A stretch of 46,130 nucleotides of DNA from the NCBI GenBank assembly GCA_017546665.1, contig JAFYSE010000050.1, forward strand, positions 1 to 46,130, in the 5' to 3' direction. This DNA is from Clostridia bacterium. GTDB taxonomy: Bacteria; Bacillota; Clostridia; Oscillospirales; Acutalibacteraceae. Positions 18,325 to 26,438 of this stretch are shown here, in pieces. The notes under the pieces were generated by a model. The model was given only the letters and a program-made list of their open reading frames with translations. It had not been told where the DNA came from and did not search any database. A program made the position numbers and the translations under genes. The first letter of the stretch is position 1. Each line of letters begins with the position of its first letter.

Positions 18325-18479
18325 CGGATTGACTCACATCCTTTCGCTACAAACTATAATCATTATATCACCTTGAATCGGAACATTCAATAATTGCAAC
18401 ATTACAATAGTCCTTAAAATCGGATATATAACACTATTGAACAATATATTGCAGAAACGTTCAAATACAGGTTTTGTTA

Positions 18480-18508
18480 TTGAAATTAAAGTTTTACTAA
18501 TATATAAT
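18480..18508 (+). promoter_or_regulatory. Promoter of the secreted Vps62-like protein
   Basis: TTGAAA (18480-18485) and TATAAT (18503-18508) have a 17-base spacer. AGGAGA precedes the ATG by 8 bases. Confidence 0.78.
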
Positions 18509-18540
18509 CTACCAGTAAATTATCGTTTAGGAGAAATCAA

Positions 18541-20079
18541 ATGAAAGTTATATTAAAAAAATTGCTGTGTATTGTTCTGGCATTAACAACTGTCTGCTCA
18601 GGTCTTGTTTTTACATCTTCAGCAGCAGAAACTAAAGAATCATCCGTTATACCTGTAAATAGTGTTATAGACTATGCTTTTCGTGGGATTTTAAAACTTG
18701 TTTGGTTAATAAGTGATTACGAATATGATGCTATTGGTACATCAGGAATGCTTGAAAAAGGTGAAAAAGGCACACTTACTCTGAATTACAGAGGTGCGGA
18801 TAATATGCCTGAAAGTGAAACTGTTGAATTCACTGCTTATGAGCCACTAAAGCTTCCTACTCTCACTAAAAAGGGTTATCACTTTGTAGGTTGGGTGTAT
18901 TCTTCAGTTTGTGTAGGAACAGAAATCACACTTAACAGAGACAATGCAAGCATATATCCATTCTTTGAAAAGGATTATACTGCAATTCAAAGTCCCGTTG
19001 CTCTCTTTACAGATGAATTTGAATATACAGAATATTCTGTCGGTGAATACTCTAATGTAAATATTGAGACAACTGAAATCTTTGTTGAAAGTGGTTACAA
19101 GGTAACTGTTTATGAGAGAAAAAACTTTAAGGGTGACTCAAAAACTATTGCATATACAGAATGCTACGAAGGTAAAGTAGGCTCAATGAAAATAACTGAA
19201 ACAAAGTCTGAAGGTATTGAGGTTGATGCACTTACAGATGATGTAAAAGCAGAACTTCTCAAAACCTTTGCTCCAAGAATCTGGTGGGACGAAAATGAAG
19301 AATATTATGCTTGCACTGTTGAAGATGCAAAAGCAAATATGAGTCGTGTTATGTCAAACATCGGTTATGTTTATGTTATTGAAGACCTTGATAATCCGTT
19401 TTACATGAATGATTATCTTTATGGTAGCAAAACTGATGCAAAAGCCTATGCATTTGCAGTTGAAAAGGAATTTGAATATCTCGATTTGACATATTTCATT
19501 TTTACACCATATAACAAGGCTAAACGAATTCTTACCATAGAATTTGGGAACCACATTGGCGACTGGGAACACGTTGCTGTTCGACTTAAGCCATACACTG
19601 AAAATGGCAAGACATATTACAAGCCAGTAGTTGTTGAATACAGTGCCCACAGTACTCGTACTTATTACTCATGGAATGATGTGCAAAAGGTTGATAATAC
19701 TCATTTTGTTGCATATACTGCACAAGGTAGCCACGGAATGTGGAAGAATGCAGGCACTCACGTTTATGTTAATGCTTATGTAACACAGCTTACTGACGAA
19801 TGCAGTGAGGGTTACGCATGGGATTTGTGGAAAAATGATGCTATTGAAACATACAGCTACGATTCCCTGACTCAGACAGGTAAAGGCATTGGAAATTCCC
19901 AATGGAACACCTGCTTTGATGTTGATTTCTATAATGAAAACAGCGATTCAGTCGCAAGATGGGGAAACAGAGGTTGGAACGCTCCTGCGCAGATTTATGC
20001 TAACCTTTCAAATGCTCCTGGAGGACCTCAATATAAGCAAGTAATTTTCAATTACTATTCATTTAACGATAAACAGTAA
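18541..20079 (+). CDS. Secreted protein with InlB-type repeat, crystallin-like and Vps62-like domains
   Basis: The 512-residue product begins with a clear signal peptide (KKLLCIVLALTTVCSGLVF, cleavage likely after SSAAE region near residue 29). Around residues 75-150 is an InlB B-repeat/Flg_new-like unit with the diagnostic KKGYHFVGWVY. Residues about 160-220 (YKVTVYERKNFKGDSKTI) resemble a beta/gamma-crystallin Greek-key or peptidase-inhibitor I36 motif. The remaining 280 residues resemble Vps62 (TFAPRIWWDENEEYYACTVEDA, HIGDWEHVAVRL, VAYTAQGSHGMW). Vps62-like proteins in bacteria have no settled function. No anchor is seen, so the protein is probably released or held non-covalently. It is monocistronic. 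Confidence 0.72.
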   Translation: MKVILKKLLCIVLALTTVCSGLVFTSSAAETKESSVIPVNSVIDYAFRGILKLVWLISDYEYDAIGTSGMLEKGEKGTLTLNYRGADNMPESETVEFTAYEPLKLPTLTKKGYHFVGWVYSSVCVGTEITLNRDNASIYPFFEKDYTAIQSPVALFTDEFEYTEYSVGEYSNVNIETTEIFVESGYKVTVYERKNFKGDSKTIAYTECYEGKVGSMKITETKSEGIEVDALTDDVKAELLKTFAPRIWWDENEEYYACTVEDAKANMSRVMSNIGYVYVIEDLDNPFYMNDYLYGSKTDAKAYAFAVEKEFEYLDLTYFIFTPYNKAKRILTIEFGNHIGDWEHVAVRLKPYTENGKTYYKPVVVEYSAHSTRTYYSWNDVQKVDNTHFVAYTAQGSHGMWKNAGTHVYVNAYVTQLTDECSEGYAWDLWKNDAIETYSYDSLTQTGKGIGNSQWNTCFDVDFYNENSDSVARWGNRGWNAPAQIYANLSNAPGGPQYKQVIFNYYSFNDKQ

Positions 20080-20093
20080 AAATATATAAAATA

Positions 20094-20127
20094 AATTCCC
20101 TACAGGATAAATTGCTTGTAGGGAATT
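20094..20127. terminator. Bidirectional terminator between convergent genes
   Basis: The perfect 11-bp stem AATTCCCTACA / TGTAGGGAATT (20094-20104, 20117-20127) separates the secreted-protein gene from the SGNH gene. Confidence 0.85.
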
Positions 20128-20135
20128 ATTATTTA

Positions 20136-20888
20136 TTAAATCAGTTCATACAATGCTTCTTGGAATTTGGGAAGCCACCAGTTGCGGTAGCCGGCTTTGG
20201 TTGGGTGGATGTGGTCGATTAGGTAGAGTTTGCGTTGGTCTTCTGTGATGTTATTGAATTCTGCATCATTCCACAAGTCAATTACAGTTATATCCCACTT
20301 CTTCTGAATTTCAAGAAGCAAATCTACCATTTTTGCGTAGTGGTCACTGTCGTATTTTGCTTGAGTATAGAACACAACAGGGCAATTCCAAGTATTCTTC
20401 GCATACACGATTATGTATTCGATTGCACCTGCGATGGTTTGTGTATCAAAATCATTTATATCATAACTTTCGCTGATTTTGCCAAGTGGCATTTCTTTGG
20501 TTGCATCGTTGGTTGAAAGCTGACAAACGAATGCCTCGGCTTTGATATCCTTGTCGATTGCCTTCATTCGGGACACATATGAATTGTCTTTTATATCAAC
20601 GAGAGTTGTACCTGAAACTGCTTCTTTTATAGCGTAGATTCCGTCAGTTTTTTCGAGATAATCTGCAAAGCTCACACCCATGGAGCCATAGCCATAAGTG
20701 ACGGAGCTACCAAGGAATATGACAGTCTTACTTCTTATAGGTCCAAAAAATATTGTTTCAGTATTTTCGAGTGAATACTCACCATAATTCCCACGATTGA
20801 AAAATCCAAACATATTAGCCACATACCCTCCTGCTACAAATACAACTATCAATATAATTGAAATCAAAATTTTGAGTTTTTTATTCAT
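20136..20888 (-). CDS. Membrane-anchored SGNH/GDSL-type hydrolase
   Basis: This 250-residue protein has one N-terminal membrane segment (ILISIILIVVFVAGGYVANMF) and a likely extracellular SGNH domain. Block I is FLGSSVTYGYG, with the second Ser (about residue 62) as the likely nucleophile. Block III is QLSTNDAT (the ND pair), and block V is LIDHIHPTKAGY with the catalytic Asp/His. Such enzymes remove acyl or acetyl groups from sugars, peptidoglycan or lipids. ATG at 20888 overlaps the stop of the zinc-ribbon gene by 8 bases, so it is the last gene of an operon that starts with two nuclease-like genes. Confidence 0.85.
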   Translation of the reverse strand: MNKKLKILISIILIVVFVAGGYVANMFGFFNRGNYGEYSLENTETIFFGPIRSKTVIFLGSSVTYGYGSMGVSFADYLEKTDGIYAIKEAVSGTTLVDIKDNSYVSRMKAIDKDIKAEAFVCQLSTNDATKEMPLGKISESYDINDFDTQTIAGAIEYIIVYAKNTWNCPVVFYTQAKYDSDHYAKMVDLLLEIQKKWDITVIDLWNDAEFNNITEDQRKLYLIDHIHPTKAGYRNWWLPKFQEALYELI

Positions 20889-21306
20889 ATGAATCACCTG
20901 CAAGTATTTTAGATATATTATGCAAACAATCAATCACTTCATTTAATATGCTTGAATTCTGACTAATTTCAAGTAATCGTTGAGCAAGATGATGAGATTC
21001 GTGATATGTTCTTGTTATGCTTTCGCCATTTGTATAATAAATCAAAAAGGTATATTCATAGCCATTTTCAACTTCATATTCAACAGTTTTAGTTTCGTAA
21101 TGCTGCCAACCATCCATATCGGTCAAGAAGTTGGTCATAACAGGGTCAAACTCTTCTTCAGTTTCAGTGCGATATGTCATTTCAGTATTAACAATGGTTA
21201 CGGAATCAATATTTGCAAAATCTATCCCATCACAATATGGACAACGAGTGTGCTTAAAGGCAGAAAATTTATTTTTACAGTATTCACATTTCTTACCGAA
21301 AAACAT
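20881..21306 (-). CDS. Small zinc-ribbon protein of unknown function
   Basis: This 141-residue soluble protein begins with a rubredoxin-like zinc ribbon, CEYCKNKFSAFKHTRCPYC (residues 7-25). The rest is acidic with beta-type sequence (YETKTVEYEVENGYEYTFLIYY) and a helical C-terminus (LAQRLLEISQNSSILNEVIDCL). No family is recognised. Start ATG follows GAGGTGATATT. It lies 16 bases after the larger nuclease gene and overlaps the SGNH gene, so it is co-transcribed with both. Confidence 0.7.
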   Translation of the reverse strand: MFFGKKCEYCKNKFSAFKHTRCPYCDGIDFANIDSVTIVNTEMTYRTETEEEFDPVMTNFLTDMDGWQHYETKTVEYEVENGYEYTFLIYYTNGESITRTYHESHHLAQRLLEISQNSSILNEVIDCLHNISKILAGDSYE

Positions 21307-21322
21307 AATATCACCTCGTTTT

Positions 21323-22222
21323 TTAGAGTTTTATATTTTCCTGCGAACAGAGTTTGAATGTAAATCCATCCGTTAAATCACTTGTAGTGATGTTTTTAGG
21401 CCATTTCTTATTAGCTTTAAGAAAATATACAACAACTTCAAAAAGTGCTTTGAAGTCCGTTGAGTTACATTCTTCGCAAGTGTTTTTATAGATTTCGTGA
21501 ATCTTAGCTTTTGCTTTTTCATCTGCAATTTCAATAACTGTTGGATTGAAAAGCAAATAGATAAATTCAATGTCTTTAATCTCAAATGTACCATTTAAAA
21601 ATGCAGTTGCAACACCAAGCAAATGGCTAATCATCTGTTTCATATCAAAGTTATGAATTGGTCTGTCATTTACTTTGAATGTGACTTTGATTTTAGTACC
21701 TTCATTTTTTTCTATATCACAGGTAACATTTGTTCTTGGTGAAATACTTATGAATGAATATAATTTTTCGTATTTATCCTCATAAACATTTGCTTTTACA
21801 CCATATGGCTCACGGCATTTTGCTTCGATAAATATGTATTTATCATCTTTTTCCATAAATCCGTCAAGATTAGCAATACCACCTACGGTTGTTGCTAGTT
21901 GCTTTTCAAAAAGGAAACCGTCAGTATCCTTCATAAGATTAAAAATCATTCTACTTGATGAACCAAAAGACGCCATTTTAGGTGGTGAAAACGTTCCCCA
22001 TCTGCTTTTGCGAATTTCTAATTCACTACCTTTACCCAAGCCATACATCTCGTATGCTTTTGGATAGTTTTTTCTCATATCATTTACAAAGTCATCGAAG
22101 CATTTATTATCAAGATATCTGTCATATGGTCTGCCATCAATTATGTACCCTGATTTCAAGTTTTGGTTCTTTGCTGTTTCATCCTGCATGATTGCGTAAT
22201 CTAAAGTTTCTTCTATTTTCAT
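21323..22222 (-). CDS. Putative PD-(D/E)XK restriction-endonuclease-like protein
   Basis: The 299-residue protein has a recognisable nuclease core: GGIANLDGFMEKDDKYIFIEAKCREPYG places Asp120 and the Glu133-x-Lys135 triad as in PD-(D/E)XK enzymes. Upstream Glu106 (FLFEKQLATT) could complete the site. It resembles the PGN_0703-type putative restriction endonucleases; this is pattern recognition, not a database result. No methyltransferase is nearby, so a classical restriction-modification role is not supported. AGGAG precedes ATG. It is the third reading frame of a five-gene operon. Confidence 0.7.
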   Translation of the reverse strand: MKIEETLDYAIMQDETAKNQNLKSGYIIDGRPYDRYLDNKCFDDFVNDMRKNYPKAYEMYGLGKGSELEIRKSRWGTFSPPKMASFGSSSRMIFNLMKDTDGFLFEKQLATTVGGIANLDGFMEKDDKYIFIEAKCREPYGVKANVYEDKYEKLYSFISISPRTNVTCDIEKNEGTKIKVTFKVNDRPIHNFDMKQMISHLLGVATAFLNGTFEIKDIEFIYLLFNPTVIEIADEKAKAKIHEIYKNTCEECNSTDFKALFEVVVYFLKANKKWPKNITTSDLTDGFTFKLCSQENIKL

Positions 22223-22231
22223 TTTTACTCC

Positions 22232-22294
22232 TTATTTTTTTCTTTCTGCAATATATAACATCACAACATTGTCAATAAAATCATTTCTATCCAT
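22232..22294 (-). CDS. 20-residue micro-ORF between two nuclease genes
   Basis: A 20-codon frame (MDRNDFIDNVVML...) starts 6 bases after a strong GGAGGG ribosome site that overlaps the stop of the upstream nuclease gene. It ends just before the AGGAG of the next gene. Spacing on both sides fits a translated, coupled gene. It could be a microprotein, the degraded start of a former gene, or a leader that couples translation of the next gene. Confidence 0.45.
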   Translation of the reverse strand: MDRNDFIDNVVMLYIAERKK

Positions 22295-22296
22295 TT

Positions 22297-22986
22297 TTAA
22301 CCCTCCACAATTAAATAATCATTTTTAATATAATAAGGTTTGCTATTCAGTTTCATCATTAGTTCCTTAAGATATGGTCTATTTTCCTGCATTTCCTTAT
22401 GTTGTTCACCATTATAAAATACAAACGGACAAGCGACTATTTTTGTATCTTCTAATAAATCAAAATCAACTAAAAACTTGGTTTTATCTTTAATTGTCTG
22501 CATATATGTAAAGCCTTCAAGAACACAGCGAAGCATTGTTTCATCACTATCAGGCTTTTTGAGTTCTAATATTCGAAGAGTTTGTCCATCATAAGCCAAC
22601 AAATCAATTTTACCAGCTTCATCATCTGCAATATTTTTCAACGGAGTTTGGTAATCAATGATTTTACCGATATGGTCAAAAATTTTTCCACCCTTACTCA
22701 TATTAAACATCTCAACAGCGATTTTCTCTTCCATTCGTCTGTCGTTTGGGATTTTTTCACCTGTGTGACTCGTTGTTTTATATATTTTTTCACGATATAT
22801 CTGCTTGATTCCAGATACAAAGGCATCGAGATTATTCAACACAAATTCAGCAACAATTTCACTGTATAATTCACTCGTATCCAATGTTGTACCACGATAA
22901 TTGATGACATCTGCTTGATAAAATGTACTAATGTTTTCAAAAGCATAATTACATTTGTTTAGAATTTTTTCTCTTGTATAAGCCAA
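22297..22986 (-). CDS. Putative PD-(D/E)XK nuclease, first gene of the operon
   Basis: This is a protein of about 229 residues, largely helical at the start, with a nuclease-like core: DEAGKIDLLAYDGQTLRILELKKPDSDE, giving Asp128 and Glu141-x-Lys143 (numbered from the TTG start). The following helix LRCVLEGFTYMQTI resembles the Q/E helix of PD-(D/E)XK enzymes, and VACPFVFYNGEQ ends the fold. TTG at 22986 is preferred because GAGG lies 8 bases before it; GTG at 22995 would leave no spacer. A promoter lies just upstream. No sequence relative is recognised by name. Confidence 0.65.
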   Translation of the reverse strand: MAYTREKILNKCNYAFENISTFYQADVINYRGTTLDTSELYSEIVAEFVLNNLDAFVSGIKQIYREKIYKTTSHTGEKIPNDRRMEEKIAVEMFNMSKGGKIFDHIGKIIDYQTPLKNIADDEAGKIDLLAYDGQTLRILELKKPDSDETMLRCVLEGFTYMQTIKDKTKFLVDFDLLEDTKIVACPFVFYNGEQHKEMQENRPYLKELMMKLNSKPYYIKNDYLIVEG

Positions 22987-23009
22987 CTTATCCACCTCAT
23001 TTCAAGATT

Positions 23010-23038
23010 ATAATATCACGAATATACTTAATTCTCAA
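23010..23038 (-). promoter_or_regulatory. Promoter of the two-nuclease operon
   Basis: TTGAGA (23033-23038) and TATTAT (23010-23015) on the minus strand have a 17-base spacer. The 5' leader would be under 20 bases. Confidence 0.6.
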
Positions 23039-23087
23039 TCAAAAATGTTTATGGACAGTACCTTTTTGCGTACATAAAAATAATAAA

Positions 23088-23370
23088 TCATCTTCTTACT
23101 GACCGTTTCACTCCATCATTCAAATATGTTTTATCAAACCTTGCATCCAAATAGCCTTCGTAGATGTCTAGCCTCTGTTCGTCCTTGTCGAAGATTTCCC
23201 AAATCATAACTGGTACTCTATCAGTTTCTGATGGTTCAACTGTTGCTACTGCATTGCCGTTGTGACCTCGAAATGTGAGCTTGTAGTGTTTCCACTTTCG
23301 CTGTAGGGCATCTGTAAGCCATTTGTTGTAGGTTCAGGTTTGAGCCGTAAGCTAAATAAAGTTTTGACAT
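23088..23370 (-). pseudogene. Gamma-glutamylcyclotransferase-like gene, deleted and frameshifted
   Basis: Read on the minus strand, an ATG at 23370 with AAGGAAC upstream opens MSKLYLAYGSNLNLQQMAYR, including the family's YGSNLN motif. The match then jumps frame: WKHYKLTFRGHNGNAVATV continues to VPVMIWEIFDKDEQRLDIYEGY in another frame. The total length is 283 bases, one more than a multiple of three. The segment normally linking the two halves is missing. A deletion of about 20 bases best explains this. The C-terminal third of the family is also absent. The other half of this gene-free stretch (23371-23726) has only a hairpin and a period-7 tract. Confidence 0.82.
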
Positions 23371-23563
23371 AAAAAGGTTCCTTTCTTAATTGAAATATAT
23401 TAAGGTAGATGGTATCTACTCTTATGGTAATGAGTGTTCCTCGATTCACAAAAGCCTGCATACCAAATGTTCTCGATTTGAGAAAAGGTCAATGAACACA
23501 AGCAACAGAGGGTACAAATTGTATATAATTGCATGGGAACCATGGATTTATTGCAACAAAAAG

Positions 23564-23606
23564 AAAAAACGGCTTAACCGGAATTACCCGATTAGCCGAT
23601 TTTTTC
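23564..23606 (-). terminator. Large hairpin with flanking A and T runs (terminator of mscS region)
   Basis: CGGCT...AGCCG with partly paired inner sequence (about 23570-23598) is flanked by six A and six T, so it can work in both directions. Confidence 0.7.
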
Positions 23607-23677
23607 AACCTAAATATTTATCCCTAATGCACCCCTTCATTAGAAGGAGGCATTTATAGTCGCAACGCAGTTCCTTA

Positions 23678-23698
23678 ATTACGAATTTCGAATTACTC
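23678..23698. repeat. Period-7 repeat (ATTACGA-type)
   Basis: The units ATTACGA, ATTTCGA and ATTACTC are followed by CCCGACAAATT, which resembles the start of the dispersed repeat in reverse. Confidence 0.6.
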
Positions 23699-23726
23699 AT
23701 CCCGACAAATTAAAAATTACATAATT

Positions 23727-24545
23727 TTATTTATTATCAATATGCACATCCAACTGATTGTATGGGATTTTTATACCCTTTTCATCAAAGGCTTTTTTAA
23801 CATTTTCGATTATATCAAAATTAACATCCCAATAATCAGCACCGTTACACCATACTCTTGCAGTGTATGTAAGTGCACTTTCATTGTGGGCAGAAAGACG
23901 AACAAATGCCTCAGGCTCTTTAAGTGCCTTTGGATGGGCTTGAAGCACATCCATTATAACTGCCTTCACTTCTTCAATATCGCAATCGTAAGAAGTATTG
24001 AACGTAAAATCTACACGACGAATTTTTTCTGCTGAAAAGTTTTCAATTACTGAATTTGTAATTGTACCATTTGGAATTACGATGCGTTTATTGTCGACTG
24101 TAAGAAGTTCAGTATAAACAACTGAAATTTCTGTTACAGTGCCACTTTCACCTGCTGCTTCAATGTAATCCCCAACCTTAAAGGGCTTAAAGAGCAAAAT
24201 CATAATTCCACCTGCAAAGTTTGAAAGTGAACCCTGCAAGGCAAGACCGATTGCAACACCACAAGAAGCAAGAACAGTAATAAATGATGTTGTTGGAATT
24301 CCGAGAATTACAGCAATAGTAATAAAAAGAACTATGTACAACACAACGGATGAAAAGCTTATCATAAATGAACGAAGACTGTCGTCAATCTTGTTAAGCC
24401 TTTCAGATGTTCTTATCCACTTTCTTAACCATTTGATTGCCTTGCATCCTATAATTAAAAGAACAATGGCAGCCAACAATTTAAGACCCATTGATGTGGC
24501 AAGTTCCACAAGATAATCAATTATCTTTTCAAAATTAATTTCCAT
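23727..24545 (-). CDS. mscS: Small-conductance mechanosensitive channel
   Basis: This 272-residue MscS-type channel releases solutes under osmotic downshift. Three membrane helices occupy about residues 15-110. The pore helix TM3 and the loop after it are VLASCGVAIGLALQGSLSNFAGGIMILLFKPFKVGDYIE, a close match to the family signature. The beta domain (VVYTELLTVDNKRIVIPNG) and the cytoplasmic vestibule complete the protein. ATG follows AGGAGTGCTGAAAA on the minus strand. Single gene with its own promoter. Confidence 0.95.
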   Translation of the reverse strand: MEINFEKIIDYLVELATSMGLKLLAAIVLLIIGCKAIKWLRKWIRTSERLNKIDDSLRSFMISFSSVVLYIVLFITIAVILGIPTTSFITVLASCGVAIGLALQGSLSNFAGGIMILLFKPFKVGDYIEAAGESGTVTEISVVYTELLTVDNKRIVIPNGTITNSVIENFSAEKIRRVDFTFNTSYDCDIEEVKAVIMDVLQAHPKALKEPEAFVRLSAHNESALTYTARVWCNGADYWDVNFDIIENVKKAFDEKGIKIPYNQLDVHIDNK

Positions 24546-24577
24546 TTTTCAGCACTCCTTTTTTATACAGTAAAAAT

Positions 24578-24608
24578 ATTATATATTTATCCCTTGATAA
24601 TATCAAGG
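24578..24608 (-). promoter_or_regulatory. mscS promoter with 17-bp palindrome over the -35 box
   Basis: TTGATA (24601-24606) and TATAAT (24578-24583) are 17 bases apart on the minus strand. CCTTGATA-A-TATCAAGG (24592-24608) is a perfect palindrome covering the -35 box. Confidence 0.7.
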
Positions 24609-24767
24609 TCTTCCCCTCTTTTTATTTTCAATTTTCGGCATTTTGCATATATAAAGCAATTAGGTTATGACAATTCTCACAAAAAACTTTTTAGGCTTCT
24701 TTGTTGCTTTATTTTATACAGAAATTATTGTATAATTAATTGATACATTTCAGAGAGGGATGATTTA

Positions 24768-26438
24768 ATGACAAAAGCTGAAATTATAAGCAAAGTCAAA
24801 GAAGCTCCTGCCTATATCAAAAGAAATTGGAACACACCTAACGAGGGTGAATATCTTACCTTAAAGGAAATGGCGGCATACACTCTTGCACAGGGTGGCT
24901 CCTATGTTTATCTGACCGCCTCAGGTATTATTTCATTCTCTGCAGGTTATTTCTGTGGTTCGGTTATGGGCATTCGCACTATTGACTTTTCAATCATCAA
25001 CATTATAAGTACAATCGTGGGATATGTGCTTATGTTTATGAATCCCATCGGCGTTCTTATTTATGAAAATCACGGCAGACTTACAAGCAAAATGAAAATT
25101 TTTGCCCACCTTTCATATATGGGTAAGCTGATTATTGGTATCGGTTGCTATTTCCTGCCACAAGGAATGTTCGAGTCAGTAATTAACGGACTTCCTCAGC
25201 TTGTGGGAAATATGCTTGTAACAGGTGCAATTTGGGACTATTTTAACTGGTTTGTTCGTAGAAAATTCTGTGAAAAGCACGGAAGATTCAAGCCGTTTTT
25301 ACTTCTTTGCGGTATTCCGTCAGCACTTATGCTTTCTGCTATACCATATCTCCCCGTACAAAATATGACATACACAAACAAGCTTGTTATTCTTCATTTT
25401 GCTTTTACTCTTATGTCATATTTCTACAACAACTTTGCAGGTGTTAACACTCTTGTTACCTTTATGACACCAAACTCTCAGGAAAGACAGAAGCTCCACT
25501 CTATTTCCCCGATTATTTCAGGATTTTTCTCATCCGTTGTTGGTGCACTTCTTCCTATGCTCATTACAAAAACAGGTGGATATCTTCACATTAACACCTA
25601 TAAAGTATTTATCCCGATTTTCACAATCGCAGGTGCTTTAATTGCCCTACTTGCAGTTTTCTGTAAAGAAAGAATCATTGAGCCACCAATGGAAAAGAGA
25701 GAAAGAGTTACTTTCTTTAAGGGTGCAAAAAACGTTCTTAAAAACAAATATTTCTGGATTACAAATGTTTCAAACGTAATCGGTCAATGGCACGGACTTG
25801 TGGGTAATCTTCTCAGCTGGTGGTTTGTTTATTCACTCCGTATGGAATGGTTTTCAGGTGTTGCGGCAAATATTGTTGTTATGGGTATGACTCTTGGTAA
25901 TATCCTTTGTCCAATACTTACAAAACGCTTCCAGAAGAGAAACATTCTCATCACATTCCGTGGTGTGACAATTCTTACAGTTTTACTTATCGCCCTTGCA
26001 GTTAAGATGGAAAATATTATTATCTTCATGGTGGCAATGACACTTAAAAACACTATTGCCCCCGTTGTTGATGGTGTTAATGTTGGTCTTAACGCAGACA
26101 TTCTTACATATCATCAATGGAAATACGGTGAACGTGCCGATGCTATGGCAGGTGTGTTTGGTTGGTTCTTAAACCCTGTAAACGTTGCAATCGGCTATAT
26201 TATGCCTTGGTTGCTTTCAATGATGGGCTTTACATCTGACTGGGACGTGCTTTTCGACTCAACAATTCTCAACAATGTTTTCAGCCTTTATACTTGGGGT
26301 TCAGTTATCGGACTTGTTCTTCTGACAGCACCATTCATTTTCTACGACCTTACAAAGGAAAAGCACGATATGTGTGTTCGAGAATTGGAAGCAAGAGTTA
26401 AAGCCATTGAAGAAAGTGAGGTGGCTGAGAATGTTTAA
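24768..26438 (+). CDS. MFS transporter, GPH (sugar:cation symporter)-like
   Basis: The 556-residue membrane protein has about 12 helices. Features of the GPH/melibiose group include the extended cytoplasmic N-terminus, the NPIGVLIYENHGRLTSKMK loop after early helices, KHGRFKPFLLLCGIPSALML (compare GRFRPW) and RADAMAGVFGWFLNPVNVAIGY. These proteins import glycosides or uronides with Na+ or H+. The substrate cannot be read. A TATAAT box lies at 24731 but no good -35. GAGAGGGATGATTTA leads into the ATG. It overlaps the lipoprotein gene by 8 bases. Confidence 0.82.
   Translation: MTKAEIISKVKEAPAYIKRNWNTPNEGEYLTLKEMAAYTLAQGGSYVYLTASGIISFSAGYFCGSVMGIRTIDFSIINIISTIVGYVLMFMNPIGVLIYENHGRLTSKMKIFAHLSYMGKLIIGIGCYFLPQGMFESVINGLPQLVGNMLVTGAIWDYFNWFVRRKFCEKHGRFKPFLLLCGIPSALMLSAIPYLPVQNMTYTNKLVILHFAFTLMSYFYNNFAGVNTLVTFMTPNSQERQKLHSISPIISGFFSSVVGALLPMLITKTGGYLHINTYKVFIPIFTIAGALIALLAVFCKERIIEPPMEKRERVTFFKGAKNVLKNKYFWITNVSNVIGQWHGLVGNLLSWWFVYSLRMEWFSGVAANIVVMGMTLGNILCPILTKRFQKRNILITFRGVTILTVLLIALAVKMENIIIFMVAMTLKNTIAPVVDGVNVGLNADILTYHQWKYGERADAMAGVFGWFLNPVNVAIGYIMPWLLSMMGFTSDWDVLFDSTILNNVFSLYTWGSVIGLVLLTAPFIFYDLTKEKHDMCVRELEARVKAIEESEVAENV

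Noticed and set aside
23246..23461. 71-residue minus-strand frame
   Set aside because: It overlaps the gamma-glutamylcyclotransferase pseudogene in a partly wrong frame and extends beyond its start.
23390..23659. 89-residue plus-strand frame
   Set aside because: Low-complexity, no family resemblance, runs through a terminator hairpin and lies opposite a degraded gene.
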